Part shown: piece by piece, positions 1-8,026 of the stretch | How the letters are laid out: the number at the start of each line of letters is the position of its first letter | Numbering within the stretch: position 1 is the first letter of the stretch | NCBI RefSeq assembly: GCF_030551255.1 | Contig: NZ_CP130630.1 | Span: forward strand, 3,639,501 to 3,703,500 | Reading direction: 5' to 3' | Length of the DNA: 64,000 nt | Source: Streptomyces sp. NL15-2K | Lineage (GTDB): Bacteria > Actinomycetota > Actinomycetes > Streptomycetales > Streptomycetaceae | Made by a program: the position numbers and the translations under genes | The notes under the pieces: model-generated | Told to the model about the DNA's origin: nothing | Database searches by the model: none | The model's input: only the letters and a program-made list of their open reading frames with translations

Positions 1-513
1 GCCACGCTCGGCCATCCGTCGGTTGAGGAGGGTGAGGGAGGACCGGGACAGCAGGTGTACCGCGCTGCTGTCGGCGTAGCCGGAGGGGCCGGGCGTCAAG
101 CCGTCGGCGACCCGGTCGTGCTCCGGGGGCACGCGGACCAGGCGGCTGGGGGTGCCGAGGACCTCCGACAGCCAGGCGGCGGCTTCGTCGCCCTGGTCAA
201 TCCCCTGGAAGGCGGCGCCGAACAGATCGACATCGCGTCGCGGCGCGGACGTGGTGACGTCGAGGCGCACCGTGCCGTAACGGCCCGTCGTGTCGGTCGA
301 GTCGAGCGTGAGCCGGCTGCCGTCGGTGCTGACCGCGGGTCGGATCAGGGCGAGGCGGGGATGGCGGCGCTGGGTGCGGTAGACCCCGTCTTCGCTGATG
401 ACCATGAAGCTGCGGTCGTGCGCGAGTCCCGCCGGTGTGAGGAGCGCATCGCTCATCGACGTGCCCGCGCATCCCTTGATGGGGTAGCAGATCAGATCTA
501 CGACGTCGGCCAT
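1..513 (-). CDS. MOSC-domain protein (3' end outside window)
   Basis: Seen: reading leftward from an ATG at 513, with a GAAGGAG ribosome site about 8 bases upstream, the protein begins MADVVDLICYPIKGCAGTSM and continues open to the window edge (171 residues, no stop). The YPIKGC start followed by an HDRSFMV segment and a TQRR segment matches the MOSC N-terminal beta-barrel domain. Family knowledge: MOSC proteins bind molybdenum cofactor or transfer sulfur to it, and the mARC/YcbX type are cytosolic reductases. The catalytic cysteine lies in the C-terminal half, which is not in this window, so activity cannot be judged. The gene begins 39 bases after the rph stop codon on the same strand, so co-transcription with rph is likely. 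Its link to rifamycin inactivation is unknown. Confidence 0.8.
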   Translation of the reverse strand, partial: MADVVDLICYPIKGCAGTSMSDALLTPAGLAHDRSFMVISEDGVYRTQRRHPRLALIRPAVSTDGSRLTLDSTDTTGRYGTVRLDVTTSAPRRDVDLFGAAFQGIDQGDEAAAWLSEVLGTPSRLVRVPPEHDRVADGLTPGPSGYADSSAVHLLSRSSLTLLNRRMAERG

Positions 514-552
514 GTGCGGCCTCCTTCGGTCGACGGCCAGAGGTGTGGTCGG

Positions 553-3156
553 TCAAGGCAGGATCTCGACGTACCCGTCGGTTCCGTGCACGCGGATCCG
601 CTGCCCGTCCCGGACCAGCCGGGTGGCCTGCTCCACGCCCACGACGGCCGGCAAGCCGTACTCCCGGGCGATCACCGCGCCATGGGTCATCAGGCCACCC
701 ACCTCCGTCACCAGGCCCGCGATTCCGACGAACAGCGGCGACCAGCTGGGGTCCGTGAAGGTCGTGACCAGGATGTCGCCCGTTTCGAGATCGGCCTCCG
801 CCATGTCAAGGATGACGCGGGCCCTTCCCTCGATGGTCCCGGCGGAGACCGGTAGGCCGATCAGGGCGCCGGCCGGCACGTCGTCGCGTCGGTACGCCCC
901 GGTGACGGCCTCTCCATCCGATGTGAGCACCCGGGGCGGTGTGAGCGCGTGGTACGACCGGAACGCGTCCTTGCGCTGCTGGATGAGCCGGTCATCCACC
1001 TGGTTGGAGCGCACGACGTCGTGGAGTTCCTGGAACGTGAGGTAGAAGATGTCCTCCTCCTCAGGAAGCACGCCTGCCTGCACGAGGCGCTCGGCCTCCT
1101 CCAGCAGGGCCTGCTTGTAGACGAAGTAGCGGCCGGCGATGCCGTACTTCGGGTACTCCCGGTACCCGATGAAGGTTCTGACCCGGTCGATCATCCGCTT
1201 GGCCTCGTCGGCTTTCCGGTCCCCGTCCGGCAGGGCCCGTAAGCGTGACAGCACGTCCCGTTCCTTCTCCAGCGCCTTCCGCCGGCCCTCCTCGAAGCGC
1301 CGCTCGGCGGCGCCCGGCTCGAAGTTCCTGACGTTGTCGAGGATCACGGGCACGAGCATGGTGGGGCGCTCGCGCCACCGTGGCCTCGTGATGTCGATCT
1401 CGCCGACGCAGCGCATGCCGTACCGGTCGAGGTAAGTCTCGATGGCATCGCGCGCTTCGGTCCCGCCCGCGAGCTTCGCCAGCTCGTCCAGGAAGCCCTC
1501 GTCCTCGGCACCCACGCCCTGTAGGAGCGCCACCACCTCGGGATGGGGACGGATCACGTCCGCGACATCGAGCAGCGCCAGTCCCATCTCGGAGGTGACG
1601 TTGTCGGGGGCGGACAGCGTGAGCGTGTCAGCCGCGTTCTTCTCGCCCAGCCACTCCCGCAGCTTGTCGTTGAGCCACCACGTGGCCTCCATCCCCGCCA
1701 TGATCGCCTGAAGGCTCAGCGGATCACCGAGGACTCGCTTGTGCTCCTCGAAGGCCTCCAGCAGGAAGTCGAACAGCGCCGGTCCGGTCTTCGTCCCGAT
1801 GTCGCGCTCCAGGGCGGCGATGGACGCCTGGCTGCGCTCGATCAGCCCGGTGACGATGGCCGGATCGGTCTCGATCGGAGCGGACGCACTCCTGGCCGAC
1901 GGCCCGCCGGGACCCGCGTCCGGGAGCGACAGGACGAAATCGTCGCGGTCGAGGACTGTCTCCAGAGCGTCCCTGACCAGCGGATCGCCTCTGCCCACGA
2001 GGTCCAGGAAGCCGGCGCGGCTCGCGGGCGAGGCCAGGCGCCGGGTGACGTCGACGAACAGCCTCCCGCCGGCCTCGTGCATCGGCGCCATGGCCGTCAG
2101 CTGCCATACGGAGATCCCCAAGGGCTTCATGGGGTCGGTCATCATCTGCTGATGACCGACGGAGACGTAGACGTGGTTCTCCTGGTCGCCGGTCTCGGGG
2201 ATGGGGAACAGCGTCGTGATCGGCCGGCTCTGGACGATCTGGAAGCCATCGTCGACCAGGCACCATTCGATGTCCTGCGGGCGGCCGAAGTGCGCTTCGA
2301 TCCGCCGCCCGAGCCGCACGAGCCGCACGACCTGCGCATCCGTCAGCGCCGGCTGCTCCTGCCGCTGCGAGTCGATCGCCACTTCCCCCGTACCGCCGGC
2401 CGGCAGGGCGTGAACGGCACGCTGTTCGGCGGCGATCGCCTTGGCGACGACTTCACCGTGTCGCACCTTGAAGACGTCCGGGTTCACCAGGCCGGAGACC
2501 AGGGCTTCGCCGAGGCCGAAGCCGGCGTCCACGGTGGCGACCTTCCGGTTGCCCGTGACGGGGTCGGCCGTGAACAGGATGCCGGCCGCGTGCGGGACGA
2601 CCATCTGCTGCACGACCACGGCCATGCGGACCGTACGGTGGTCGATGCCGTTCCGCTGGCGGTAGGTCACGGCCCGCTCGGTGAACAGCGAGGCCCAGCA
2701 CCGGCTGACGTGCTGGAGGATCGCCGTCGGCCCCACGACGTTCAAATACGTGTCCTGCTGGCCGGCGAAGGAGGCCGTCGGCAGGTCCTCTGCCGTCGCG
2801 CTGGATCGGACGGCGTAGGCGGCTTGCTCGCCGAGCCGGGCGAGAGCGCGGGTGATCGCCGCCGCGAGATCGGCCGGGATGGCGATGCCTTCGATGGTCC
2901 GGCGAATCTGCGCGCTGAGCGTGCGGATCGCCTCCCGGTCGTCCGGGTTCGAGCGCGACAGCTGATCGAGCCGATCGTCGAGTGACGGCGATTCCGCCAT
3001 GATCCGCCGGAAGGCGTCCGTCGTCACGCAAAAGCCACCCGGCACGCGGATGCCCTCGATCCGCGACAGCCCGCCCAGGTGCGCGCCCTTGCCGCCGACG
3101 ACCGCGACCTGCGTCTCGTCAACGTCTTGAAGATCCAACACGTACCGCTCGATCAT
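553..3156 (-). CDS. rph: Rifamycin phosphotransferase (RPH)
   Basis: An 867-residue enzyme of the PEP-synthase/PPDK superfamily. Family role: it inactivates rifampin by transferring the ATP beta-phosphate to the C21 hydroxyl in the cytoplasm, using an N-terminal ATP-grasp domain, a rifampin-binding domain and a swivelling C-terminal phosphohistidine domain. Seen: the N-terminus has VVGGKGAHLGGLS and VPGGFCVTT. The C-terminal GGLMTHGAVIAREYG puts the expected phospho-histidine at residue 825, matching the catalytic position I recall for the Listeria enzyme. The 867-residue length fits RPH better than PEP synthase (about 790) or PPDK (about 900). I chose the ATG at 3156 because GGAGGTGT lies 5 bases upstream; an open frame to 3408 has no such signal. 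Codon 639 is TTA (1240-1242), suggesting bldA dependence. A rifamycin-associated element lies about 155 bases upstream. Confidence 0.88.
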   Translation of the reverse strand: MIERYVLDLQDVDETQVAVVGGKGAHLGGLSRIEGIRVPGGFCVTTDAFRRIMAESPSLDDRLDQLSRSNPDDREAIRTLSAQIRRTIEGIAIPADLAAAITRALARLGEQAAYAVRSSATAEDLPTASFAGQQDTYLNVVGPTAILQHVSRCWASLFTERAVTYRQRNGIDHRTVRMAVVVQQMVVPHAAGILFTADPVTGNRKVATVDAGFGLGEALVSGLVNPDVFKVRHGEVVAKAIAAEQRAVHALPAGGTGEVAIDSQRQEQPALTDAQVVRLVRLGRRIEAHFGRPQDIEWCLVDDGFQIVQSRPITTLFPIPETGDQENHVYVSVGHQQMMTDPMKPLGISVWQLTAMAPMHEAGGRLFVDVTRRLASPASRAGFLDLVGRGDPLVRDALETVLDRDDFVLSLPDAGPGGPSARSASAPIETDPAIVTGLIERSQASIAALERDIGTKTGPALFDFLLEAFEEHKRVLGDPLSLQAIMAGMEATWWLNDKLREWLGEKNAADTLTLSAPDNVTSEMGLALLDVADVIRPHPEVVALLQGVGAEDEGFLDELAKLAGGTEARDAIETYLDRYGMRCVGEIDITRPRWRERPTMLVPVILDNVRNFEPGAAERRFEEGRRKALEKERDVLSRLRALPDGDRKADEAKRMIDRVRTFIGYREYPKYGIAGRYFVYKQALLEEAERLVQAGVLPEEEDIFYLTFQELHDVVRSNQVDDRLIQQRKDAFRSYHALTPPRVLTSDGEAVTGAYRRDDVPAGALIGLPVSAGTIEGRARVILDMAEADLETGDILVTTFTDPSWSPLFVGIAGLVTEVGGLMTHGAVIAREYGLPAVVGVEQATRLVRDGQRIRVHGTDGYVEILP

Positions 3157-3311
3157 CGCGACACCTCCGAGGCAGCCGTGCTCCGTTGCACCGCGGTGGC
3201 CGGTCGAATCACCGGCGCGTCCGGCTCTGTCGGACGTCGACAACACAGACGCACGTCGTGCCCCCGTTTCCGCAAGTTGTGGCATCGGCCGACGATTCTG
3301 CGCCGTGCCCC

Positions 3312-3330
3312 GGGTCTTGCGGCAAGCCCC
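3312..3330 (-). promoter_or_regulatory. Rifamycin-associated element (RAE)
   Basis: Read on the minus strand the 19 bases are GGGGCTTGCCGCAAGACCC. From memory the published RAE consensus is GGGGCTTGCGGCAAGGCCC, so this is a 17 of 19 match built on a CTTGC/GCAAG inverted repeat. RAEs are reported upstream of rifamycin-inducible genes (rph, arr, rox, helR) in actinomycetes. It lies about 155 bases before the rph start. Confidence 0.8.
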
Positions 3331-3380
3331 CCGGCTCGCTATACGTTGAGAGTGGCAGGGAGAGCGCTCTCCCTGCCTTT
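3317..3380 (+). promoter_or_regulatory. Possible plus-strand promoter running into a hairpin terminator
   Basis: On the plus strand TTGCGG (3317-3322, inside the RAE) is followed after 17 bases by TATACG (3340-3345), a good sigma-70-like pair. A perfect 24-base palindrome (3354-3377) begins about 8 bases after the -10 and is followed by a T-rich stretch (TTTGCTTTTTG). This looks like a promoter feeding directly into an intrinsic terminator. Function is inferred. Confidence 0.4.
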
Positions 3381-3396
3381 GCTTTTTGCCGTCACA

Positions 3397-3432
3397 AGAG
3401 GGCGGCACCCCCGCACAAGGGTGCCGCCCTCT
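3397..3432 (-). terminator. Strong hairpin after ppdK
   Basis: A perfect 14-bp stem (3397-3410 with 3419-3432, sequence AGAGGGCGGCACCC and its complement) encloses an 8-base loop. It lies 85 bases past the ppdK stop. There is no long T-tract on the minus strand, which is common for Streptomyces terminators. It separates ppdK from the rph promoter region. Confidence 0.75.
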
Positions 3433-3516
3433 CTTCGTGCTCCGGAGATCGCCGCCCCGTCGGTGAGGGTCGAGGACAAAGGCGGCGTCTCCGGCGTTCA
3501 GTACAGCTCGCGGGAC

Positions 3517-6264
3517 CTACCGGTGGTCACTCCCCGTCGACTGCGAAGCCGCCCGCCCCGCCTCCAGTCGCGCCACCGGAATCCGGAACGGCGAGCAGGA
3601 GACGTAGTCCAGTCCCACCTCGTGGAAGAAGTGGACCGACTCCGGGTCGCCGCCGTGTTCGCCGCAGACGCCGAGTTTCAGGTCGGGGCGGGTGGCGCGG
3701 CCGGCTTCGGCGGCGAGTTTCACCAGGGAGCCGACGCCGTCCTTGTCGATCGTCTCGAACGGGGAGACGCCGAAGATGCCCTTCTCCAGGTAGGCCGTGA
3801 AGAACGAGGCCTCCACGTCGTCGCGGCTGAAGCCCCACACCGTCTGCGTCAGGTCGTTCGTGCCGAAGCTGAAGAACTCGGCCGCCTCCGCGATCTGGCC
3901 GGCCGTCAGCGCGGCCCGCGGCAGCTCGATCATCGTGCCGATCGCCAGCTTCAGCTCCGTGCCCGTCGCCGCCTCGACCTCCGCGACGACCTGGTCGGCC
4001 TCCTCGCGGACGATCTCCAGCTCCTGGACCGTGCCGACGAGCGGGATCATGATCTCGGCGCGCGGGTCGCCCTTGGCGTTCTTGCGCTCGGCCGCGGCCT
4101 CGGCGATCGCCCGTACCTGCATGGTGAACAGGCCGGGGATGACCAGGCCCAGCCTCACACCCCTGAGCCCGAGCATCGGGTTCTGCTCGTGCAGGCGGTG
4201 CACCGCCTGGAGGAGGCGGAGTTCGTTCTCGTGGGGTTCCTGGCGGGACTCCGCCAGGGCGACCCGGACCGAGAGCTCCGTGATGTCGGGCAGGAACTCG
4301 TGCAGCGGCGGGTCGAGGAGACGGACCGTCACCGGCAGGCCGTCCATCGCCGAGAACAGCTCCACGAAGTCCTGCTTCTGGAGCGGGAGCAGCTGCTTCA
4401 GCGACTCCTCGCGCTCGCTCTCCGTGTCGGCCAGGATGAGGCGCTCGACCAGCTCACGACGGTCACCGAGGAACATGTGCTCCGTGCGGCACAGGCCGAT
4501 GCCCTGCGCGCCGAAACGACGGGCGCGCATCGCGTCCTCGGCGTTGTCCGCGTTGGCGCGCACCCGCAGGCGACGCTTGCGGTCGGCGAACGCCATGATC
4601 CGGTGTACGGCCTCGACCAGTTCGTCGGCGTCCTGGGCGCCCGCGTGCATCCGGCCCTCGAAGTACTCCACGACCGGGGAAGGGACCACCGGGACCTCGC
4701 CCAGGTAGACCTTGCCGCTCGACCCGTCGATGGAGATGAGGTCGCCTTCCTCGACGACGTGACCACCCGGCACCGTCATCCGGCGGCGCTTGGTGTCGAC
4801 CTCCAGCTCCTCCGCGCCGCACACACAGGTCTTGCCCATGCCGCGCGCCACCACGGCGGCGTGCGAGGTCTTGCCGCCGCGCGAGGTCAGGATGCCCTCC
4901 GCCGCGATCATGCCGTCCAGGTCGTCCGGGTTCGTCTCGCGGCGGACCAGGATCACCTTCTCGCCCGACCGCGACCACTTCACCGCCGTGTACGAGTCGA
5001 AGACCGCCTTGCCGACGGCGGCACCCGGCGACGCCGCGATGCCCCGGCCGACCGTCTCGACCTTCGTGTCCTCGTCGAAGCGTGGGAACATCAGCTGGGC
5101 CAACTGGGCGCCCGACACCCGCTGGAGTGCCTCGGCCTCGTCGATGAGCCCCTGGTCGACCAGCTGCGTCGCGATGCGGAAGGCCGCCCCGGCCGTCCGC
5201 TTGCCGACGCGTGTCTGGAGCATCCACAGCTGCCCGCGCTCGATCGTGAACTCGATGTCGCAGAGGTCCTTGTAGTGGTTCTCCAGGGTCTCCATGATCT
5301 GCATCAGCTGGTCGTACGACTTCTTGTCGATCGTCTCCAGCTCGGCGAGCGGGACGGTGTTGCGGATGCCCGCGACCACGTCCTCGCCCTGGGCGTTCTG
5401 CAGGTAGTCGCCGTACACGCCCTGGTGGCCGGAGGCGGGGTCGCGGGTGAACGCGACGCCCGTGCCCGAGTCGGGGCCCAGGTTGCCGAAGACCATCGAG
5501 CAGACGTTGACCGCCGTGCCGAGGTCGTGCGGGATGCGCTCCTGGCGGCGGTACAGCTTGGCGCGGTCGGTGTTCCAGGAGTCGAAGACCGCGTGGATGG
5601 CGAGGTCCATCTGCTCGCGCGGGTCCTGCGGGAAGTCCCGGCCGGCCTCGGTCTTGACGATCTTCTTGAAGCGGGTGACCAGCTTCTTCAGGTCGGCGGC
5701 CTCCAGCTCGGTGTCGACCGCGACCTTCTTGGCCTCCTTGGCCTTCTCCAGCGCGTCCTCGAAGAGGTCGCCGTCGACGCCGAGGACCGTCTTGCCGAAC
5801 ATCTGGATGAGGCGGCGGTAGGAGTCCCAGGCGAAGCGGTCGTCGCCGGCCTGCTTGGCCAGGCCCTGGACCGACTTGTCCGACAGGCCGATGTTCAGGA
5901 CCGTGTCCATCATGCCCGGCATGGAGAACTTCGCGCCGGAGCGGACGGAGACCAGCAGCGGATCGTCGGGCTGGCCGAGCTTCTTGCCCATGCGCTGCTC
6001 CAGCGCGTCGAGGTGCGCACTCACCTCGTCACGCAGTGCCGCGGGCTCGTCGCCGCTGTCGAGGTAGACCTTGCAGGCCTCGGTGGTGATCGTGAAGCCC
6101 GGAGGCACCGGGAGGCCCAGGTTGGTCATCTCGGCGAGGTTCGCGCCCTTGCCACCGAGGAGGTCCTTGAGGTCCTTGTTGCCCTCGGTGAAGTCGTAAA
6201 CGAACTTCACGCCCTCAACGCTTGCCGCCTGCTCAGCTACGTGGGGATCTTTGTTTTCCGACAC
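3517..6264 (-). CDS. ppdK: Pyruvate, phosphate dikinase
   Basis: A 915-residue cytoplasmic enzyme interconverting pyruvate, ATP and phosphate with PEP, AMP and pyrophosphate. Seen: an N-terminal ATP-grasp domain with LLGGKGANLAEMT, a central phosphohistidine segment GGKTSHAAVVARGMGKT placing the catalytic histidine at residue 468, and a C-terminal PEP/pyruvate barrel with GVCGEHGGDP (active-site Cys about 867). Length and domain order are normal for PPDK. I chose GTG at 6264 (protein begins SENKDPHVAEQ after the initiator) because GAGGAG lies 9 bases upstream; the frame stays open to 6414 but without a ribosome site. The gene is monocistronic: a strong hairpin follows, and 430 bases rich in dyad symmetries precede it. 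The role in Streptomyces is presumably gluconeogenic or anaplerotic, set by flux. Confidence 0.97.
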   Translation of the reverse strand: MSENKDPHVAEQAASVEGVKFVYDFTEGNKDLKDLLGGKGANLAEMTNLGLPVPPGFTITTEACKVYLDSGDEPAALRDEVSAHLDALEQRMGKKLGQPDDPLLVSVRSGAKFSMPGMMDTVLNIGLSDKSVQGLAKQAGDDRFAWDSYRRLIQMFGKTVLGVDGDLFEDALEKAKEAKKVAVDTELEAADLKKLVTRFKKIVKTEAGRDFPQDPREQMDLAIHAVFDSWNTDRAKLYRRQERIPHDLGTAVNVCSMVFGNLGPDSGTGVAFTRDPASGHQGVYGDYLQNAQGEDVVAGIRNTVPLAELETIDKKSYDQLMQIMETLENHYKDLCDIEFTIERGQLWMLQTRVGKRTAGAAFRIATQLVDQGLIDEAEALQRVSGAQLAQLMFPRFDEDTKVETVGRGIAASPGAAVGKAVFDSYTAVKWSRSGEKVILVRRETNPDDLDGMIAAEGILTSRGGKTSHAAVVARGMGKTCVCGAEELEVDTKRRRMTVPGGHVVEEGDLISIDGSSGKVYLGEVPVVPSPVVEYFEGRMHAGAQDADELVEAVHRIMAFADRKRRLRVRANADNAEDAMRARRFGAQGIGLCRTEHMFLGDRRELVERLILADTESEREESLKQLLPLQKQDFVELFSAMDGLPVTVRLLDPPLHEFLPDITELSVRVALAESRQEPHENELRLLQAVHRLHEQNPMLGLRGVRLGLVIPGLFTMQVRAIAEAAAERKNAKGDPRAEIMIPLVGTVQELEIVREEADQVVAEVEAATGTELKLAIGTMIELPRAALTAGQIAEAAEFFSFGTNDLTQTVWGFSRDDVEASFFTAYLEKGIFGVSPFETIDKDGVGSLVKLAAEAGRATRPDLKLGVCGEHGGDPESVHFFHEVGLDYVSCSPFRIPVARLEAGRAASQSTGSDHR

Positions 6265-6692
6265 GGGTCTCGACTCCTCGAGGACGCGGTGGCTGCCCTG
6301 ACGGCCAGGAACATACCCAGATCGAAGGCGCCTGGGTACGTCCACTTGCGCGTCATACGCCTGTAACCACTCGTCCGCCAGTGGATCGAAAGTCAAGGCT
6401 CGGCAAGCAATCAACCGCTCATGTTTTCATCTCTTGAACGAATCAACCCCCGTAGACACTCCATTTCGCTCACATGAGCGGCTCCGGGTACGTTTGATTT
6501 CGCTCGATGAACGATCAAAGCGTGGCACTCAGTGCCACCCTTTGGAGAAGTGCAGTCGCTCAAGATCCGCTCATCTGAGCGCTACCCTTATCAAGGGTGG
6601 CGAGAATCACGCTGCCACAGGCGACGGGATTTCACCATGCGGACGGCCGGTCGGAACGGAAACACCGGCGACACAGGACGACGCCGAAGGCC
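6265..6692. promoter_or_regulatory. ppdK upstream region with clustered dyads
   Basis: No gene is evident in these 428 bases. Four inverted repeats stand out: CGCTCACATGAGCG (6467-6480), GTGGCACTCAGTGCCAC (6522-6538), CGCTCATCTGAGCG (6568-6581) and ACCCTTATCAAGGGT (6584-6598). The first and third are versions of one motif, CGCTCANNTGAGCG, 101 bases apart. They probably serve ppdK, which is transcribed leftward from this region. The ROK gene also ends here, so the last hairpin may act as its terminator. Confidence 0.5.
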
Positions 6693-7907
6693 TCACACCC
6701 CGAGCGCCCGCAACCGCTCCTCCACCCGCTCCGGCGCATACAGGTACTCCACGACCAACGCCCCGGCCCCCACCAGCCCGGCCCGCTCCCCGAGCCGCGA
6801 GGTGACGACGTCCAGGTGAGCGGTGGAACGCGGCAGCGCCCGCTGGTACAGCAGCTCCCGTACGCCCGTGAGGAAGGGAGTTCCGGCCAGATCCCCCGCG
6901 ATCATCAGCACGCCGGGGTTCAGCAGGGTGACGACCGTCGCCAGCACGTCCCCGACCAGCCGCCCGGCATCCCGCGCCAGCGCCGCCGCCCCCGGATGCC
7001 CGGACGCGAGCAGGTCCCGCACATCCGATCCCGACGCCGCCCGCACCCCGGTCTCCGCCAGCTTCCGGGCCACGGCACCCCCGCTCGCGACGGCGGCCAG
7101 GCAGCCGTACGAACCGCATCGGCACAGCGCCTCGGCGCCCTCCGGGACCCGGATGTGGCCGAGGTCGCCGGCGCCGCCGTCGATGCCCCGGTAGATCGAG
7201 CCGTCGACCACGACTCCCGCGCCGATGCCCGTCGACACCTTGACCAGCACGAACGCCGAGCAGTCGGCATACGCCGTGCGCTGTTCGCCGTACGCCATGA
7301 GGTTGGCGTCGTTGTCGACGAGGACCGGCACCGTGCCCGCGCCCGTGTGCTCGCTGAAGGCCCTGGCCAGGCGGCCCCGTATGTCGTAGCCGTCCCAGCC
7401 CGGCATGATCGGCGGCTGGACGACCCGGCCGGTGCCGTTGTCGACGGGGCCGGGCACCGCGAGTCCGATGCCGCAGACCTCGTCCGCGCGGTGGCCCGCC
7501 TTCTCCAGGAGTTCGGCGAACCAGTGGCCGAGTTCGCCGAGTACGGCGTCGGGGCCGTCCTCGATCAGCAGCGTGCCGCCGTGCTCGGCCAGGATCTCGC
7601 CGGCCAGCGACAGGACGGCCGCGCGCGCGTGCCGGGTGTCGAGGTCGGCGGCGAGGACGACGGCGTGGGCGTCGTCGAACTCGAGGGTGATGGACGGGCG
7701 GCCGCCGAGGGGGGAGTCGACCGGGCCGCCGGCGCCCTCGCGCAGCCAGCCCGCGCGGAAGAGGCGGTCGAGGCGCTGCCCGACGGTGGCGCGGGACAGT
7801 CCGGTGACCTGTTGCAGGGCACCACGGGTCGTGGCGCGGCCACTGCGCACCAGTTCCAGCAGATCTCCGGCCCGAGCCGGACCCCGAGCCTGGTCTCGTC
7901 CCGTCAT
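6693..7907 (-). CDS. ROK-family transcriptional regulator
   Basis: A 404-residue regulator. Seen: an N-terminal winged helix-turn-helix (about residues 10-65, with TRGALQQVTGLSRATVGQRL) followed by a ROK sugar-kinase-like domain. This domain carries a phosphate-binding stretch (VLAADLDTRHARAAVLSL), a VDNDANLMAYGE segment and the zinc-binding CRCGSYGCLA motif. Family knowledge: ROK repressors (XylR, NagC, Rok7B7) sense sugars and control carbohydrate genes. I chose ATG at 7907 over the in-frame GTG at 7913 because AAGGGGG gives correct spacing only to the ATG. It is divergent from the glycoside hydrolase pair at 8027 with 119 bases between them, so control of that operon and of itself is the obvious inference. 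The ligand is unknown. Confidence 0.9.
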   Translation of the reverse strand: MTGRDQARGPARAGDLLELVRSGRATTRGALQQVTGLSRATVGQRLDRLFRAGWLREGAGGPVDSPLGGRPSITLEFDDAHAVVLAADLDTRHARAAVLSLAGEILAEHGGTLLIEDGPDAVLGELGHWFAELLEKAGHRADEVCGIGLAVPGPVDNGTGRVVQPPIMPGWDGYDIRGRLARAFSEHTGAGTVPVLVDNDANLMAYGEQRTAYADCSAFVLVKVSTGIGAGVVVDGSIYRGIDGGAGDLGHIRVPEGAEALCRCGSYGCLAAVASGGAVARKLAETGVRAASGSDVRDLLASGHPGAAALARDAGRLVGDVLATVVTLLNPGVLMIAGDLAGTPFLTGVRELLYQRALPRSTAHLDVVTSRLGERAGLVGAGALVVEYLYAPERVEERLRALGV

Positions 7908-8026
7908 GCACACCCCCTTGTGCTTCTCAAGCTTGCATTACATATTGAGTTTTGCGTGTTAAATAGACGTAACTCTAGAGTAGTCACTGCCGAACTGGTC
8001 GGCCGGACGTCTTCGGGGAGCACTGA
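7908..8026. promoter_or_regulatory. Divergent promoter region, ROK / glycoside hydrolases
   Basis: This 119-base gap is unusually AT-rich for the window (for example GCATTACATATTGAG and TTAAATAGACGTAAC). It contains a perfect 10-bp palindrome ACTCTAGAGT at 7972-7981, about 45 bases before the hydrolase start. It is a plausible shared promoter and ROK operator region; individual -35/-10 boxes are not assigned. Confidence 0.5.

Noticed and set aside
3157..3408. N-terminal extension of rph to an upstream start
   Set aside because: The extension is basic, crosses the RAE, has no ribosome site, and the ATG at 3156 has one.
3079..6366. A 1095-codon open frame on the plus strand
   Set aside because: It is antisense to ppdK; its Arg/Ala/Leu-rich sequence without motifs is the usual high-GC shadow.
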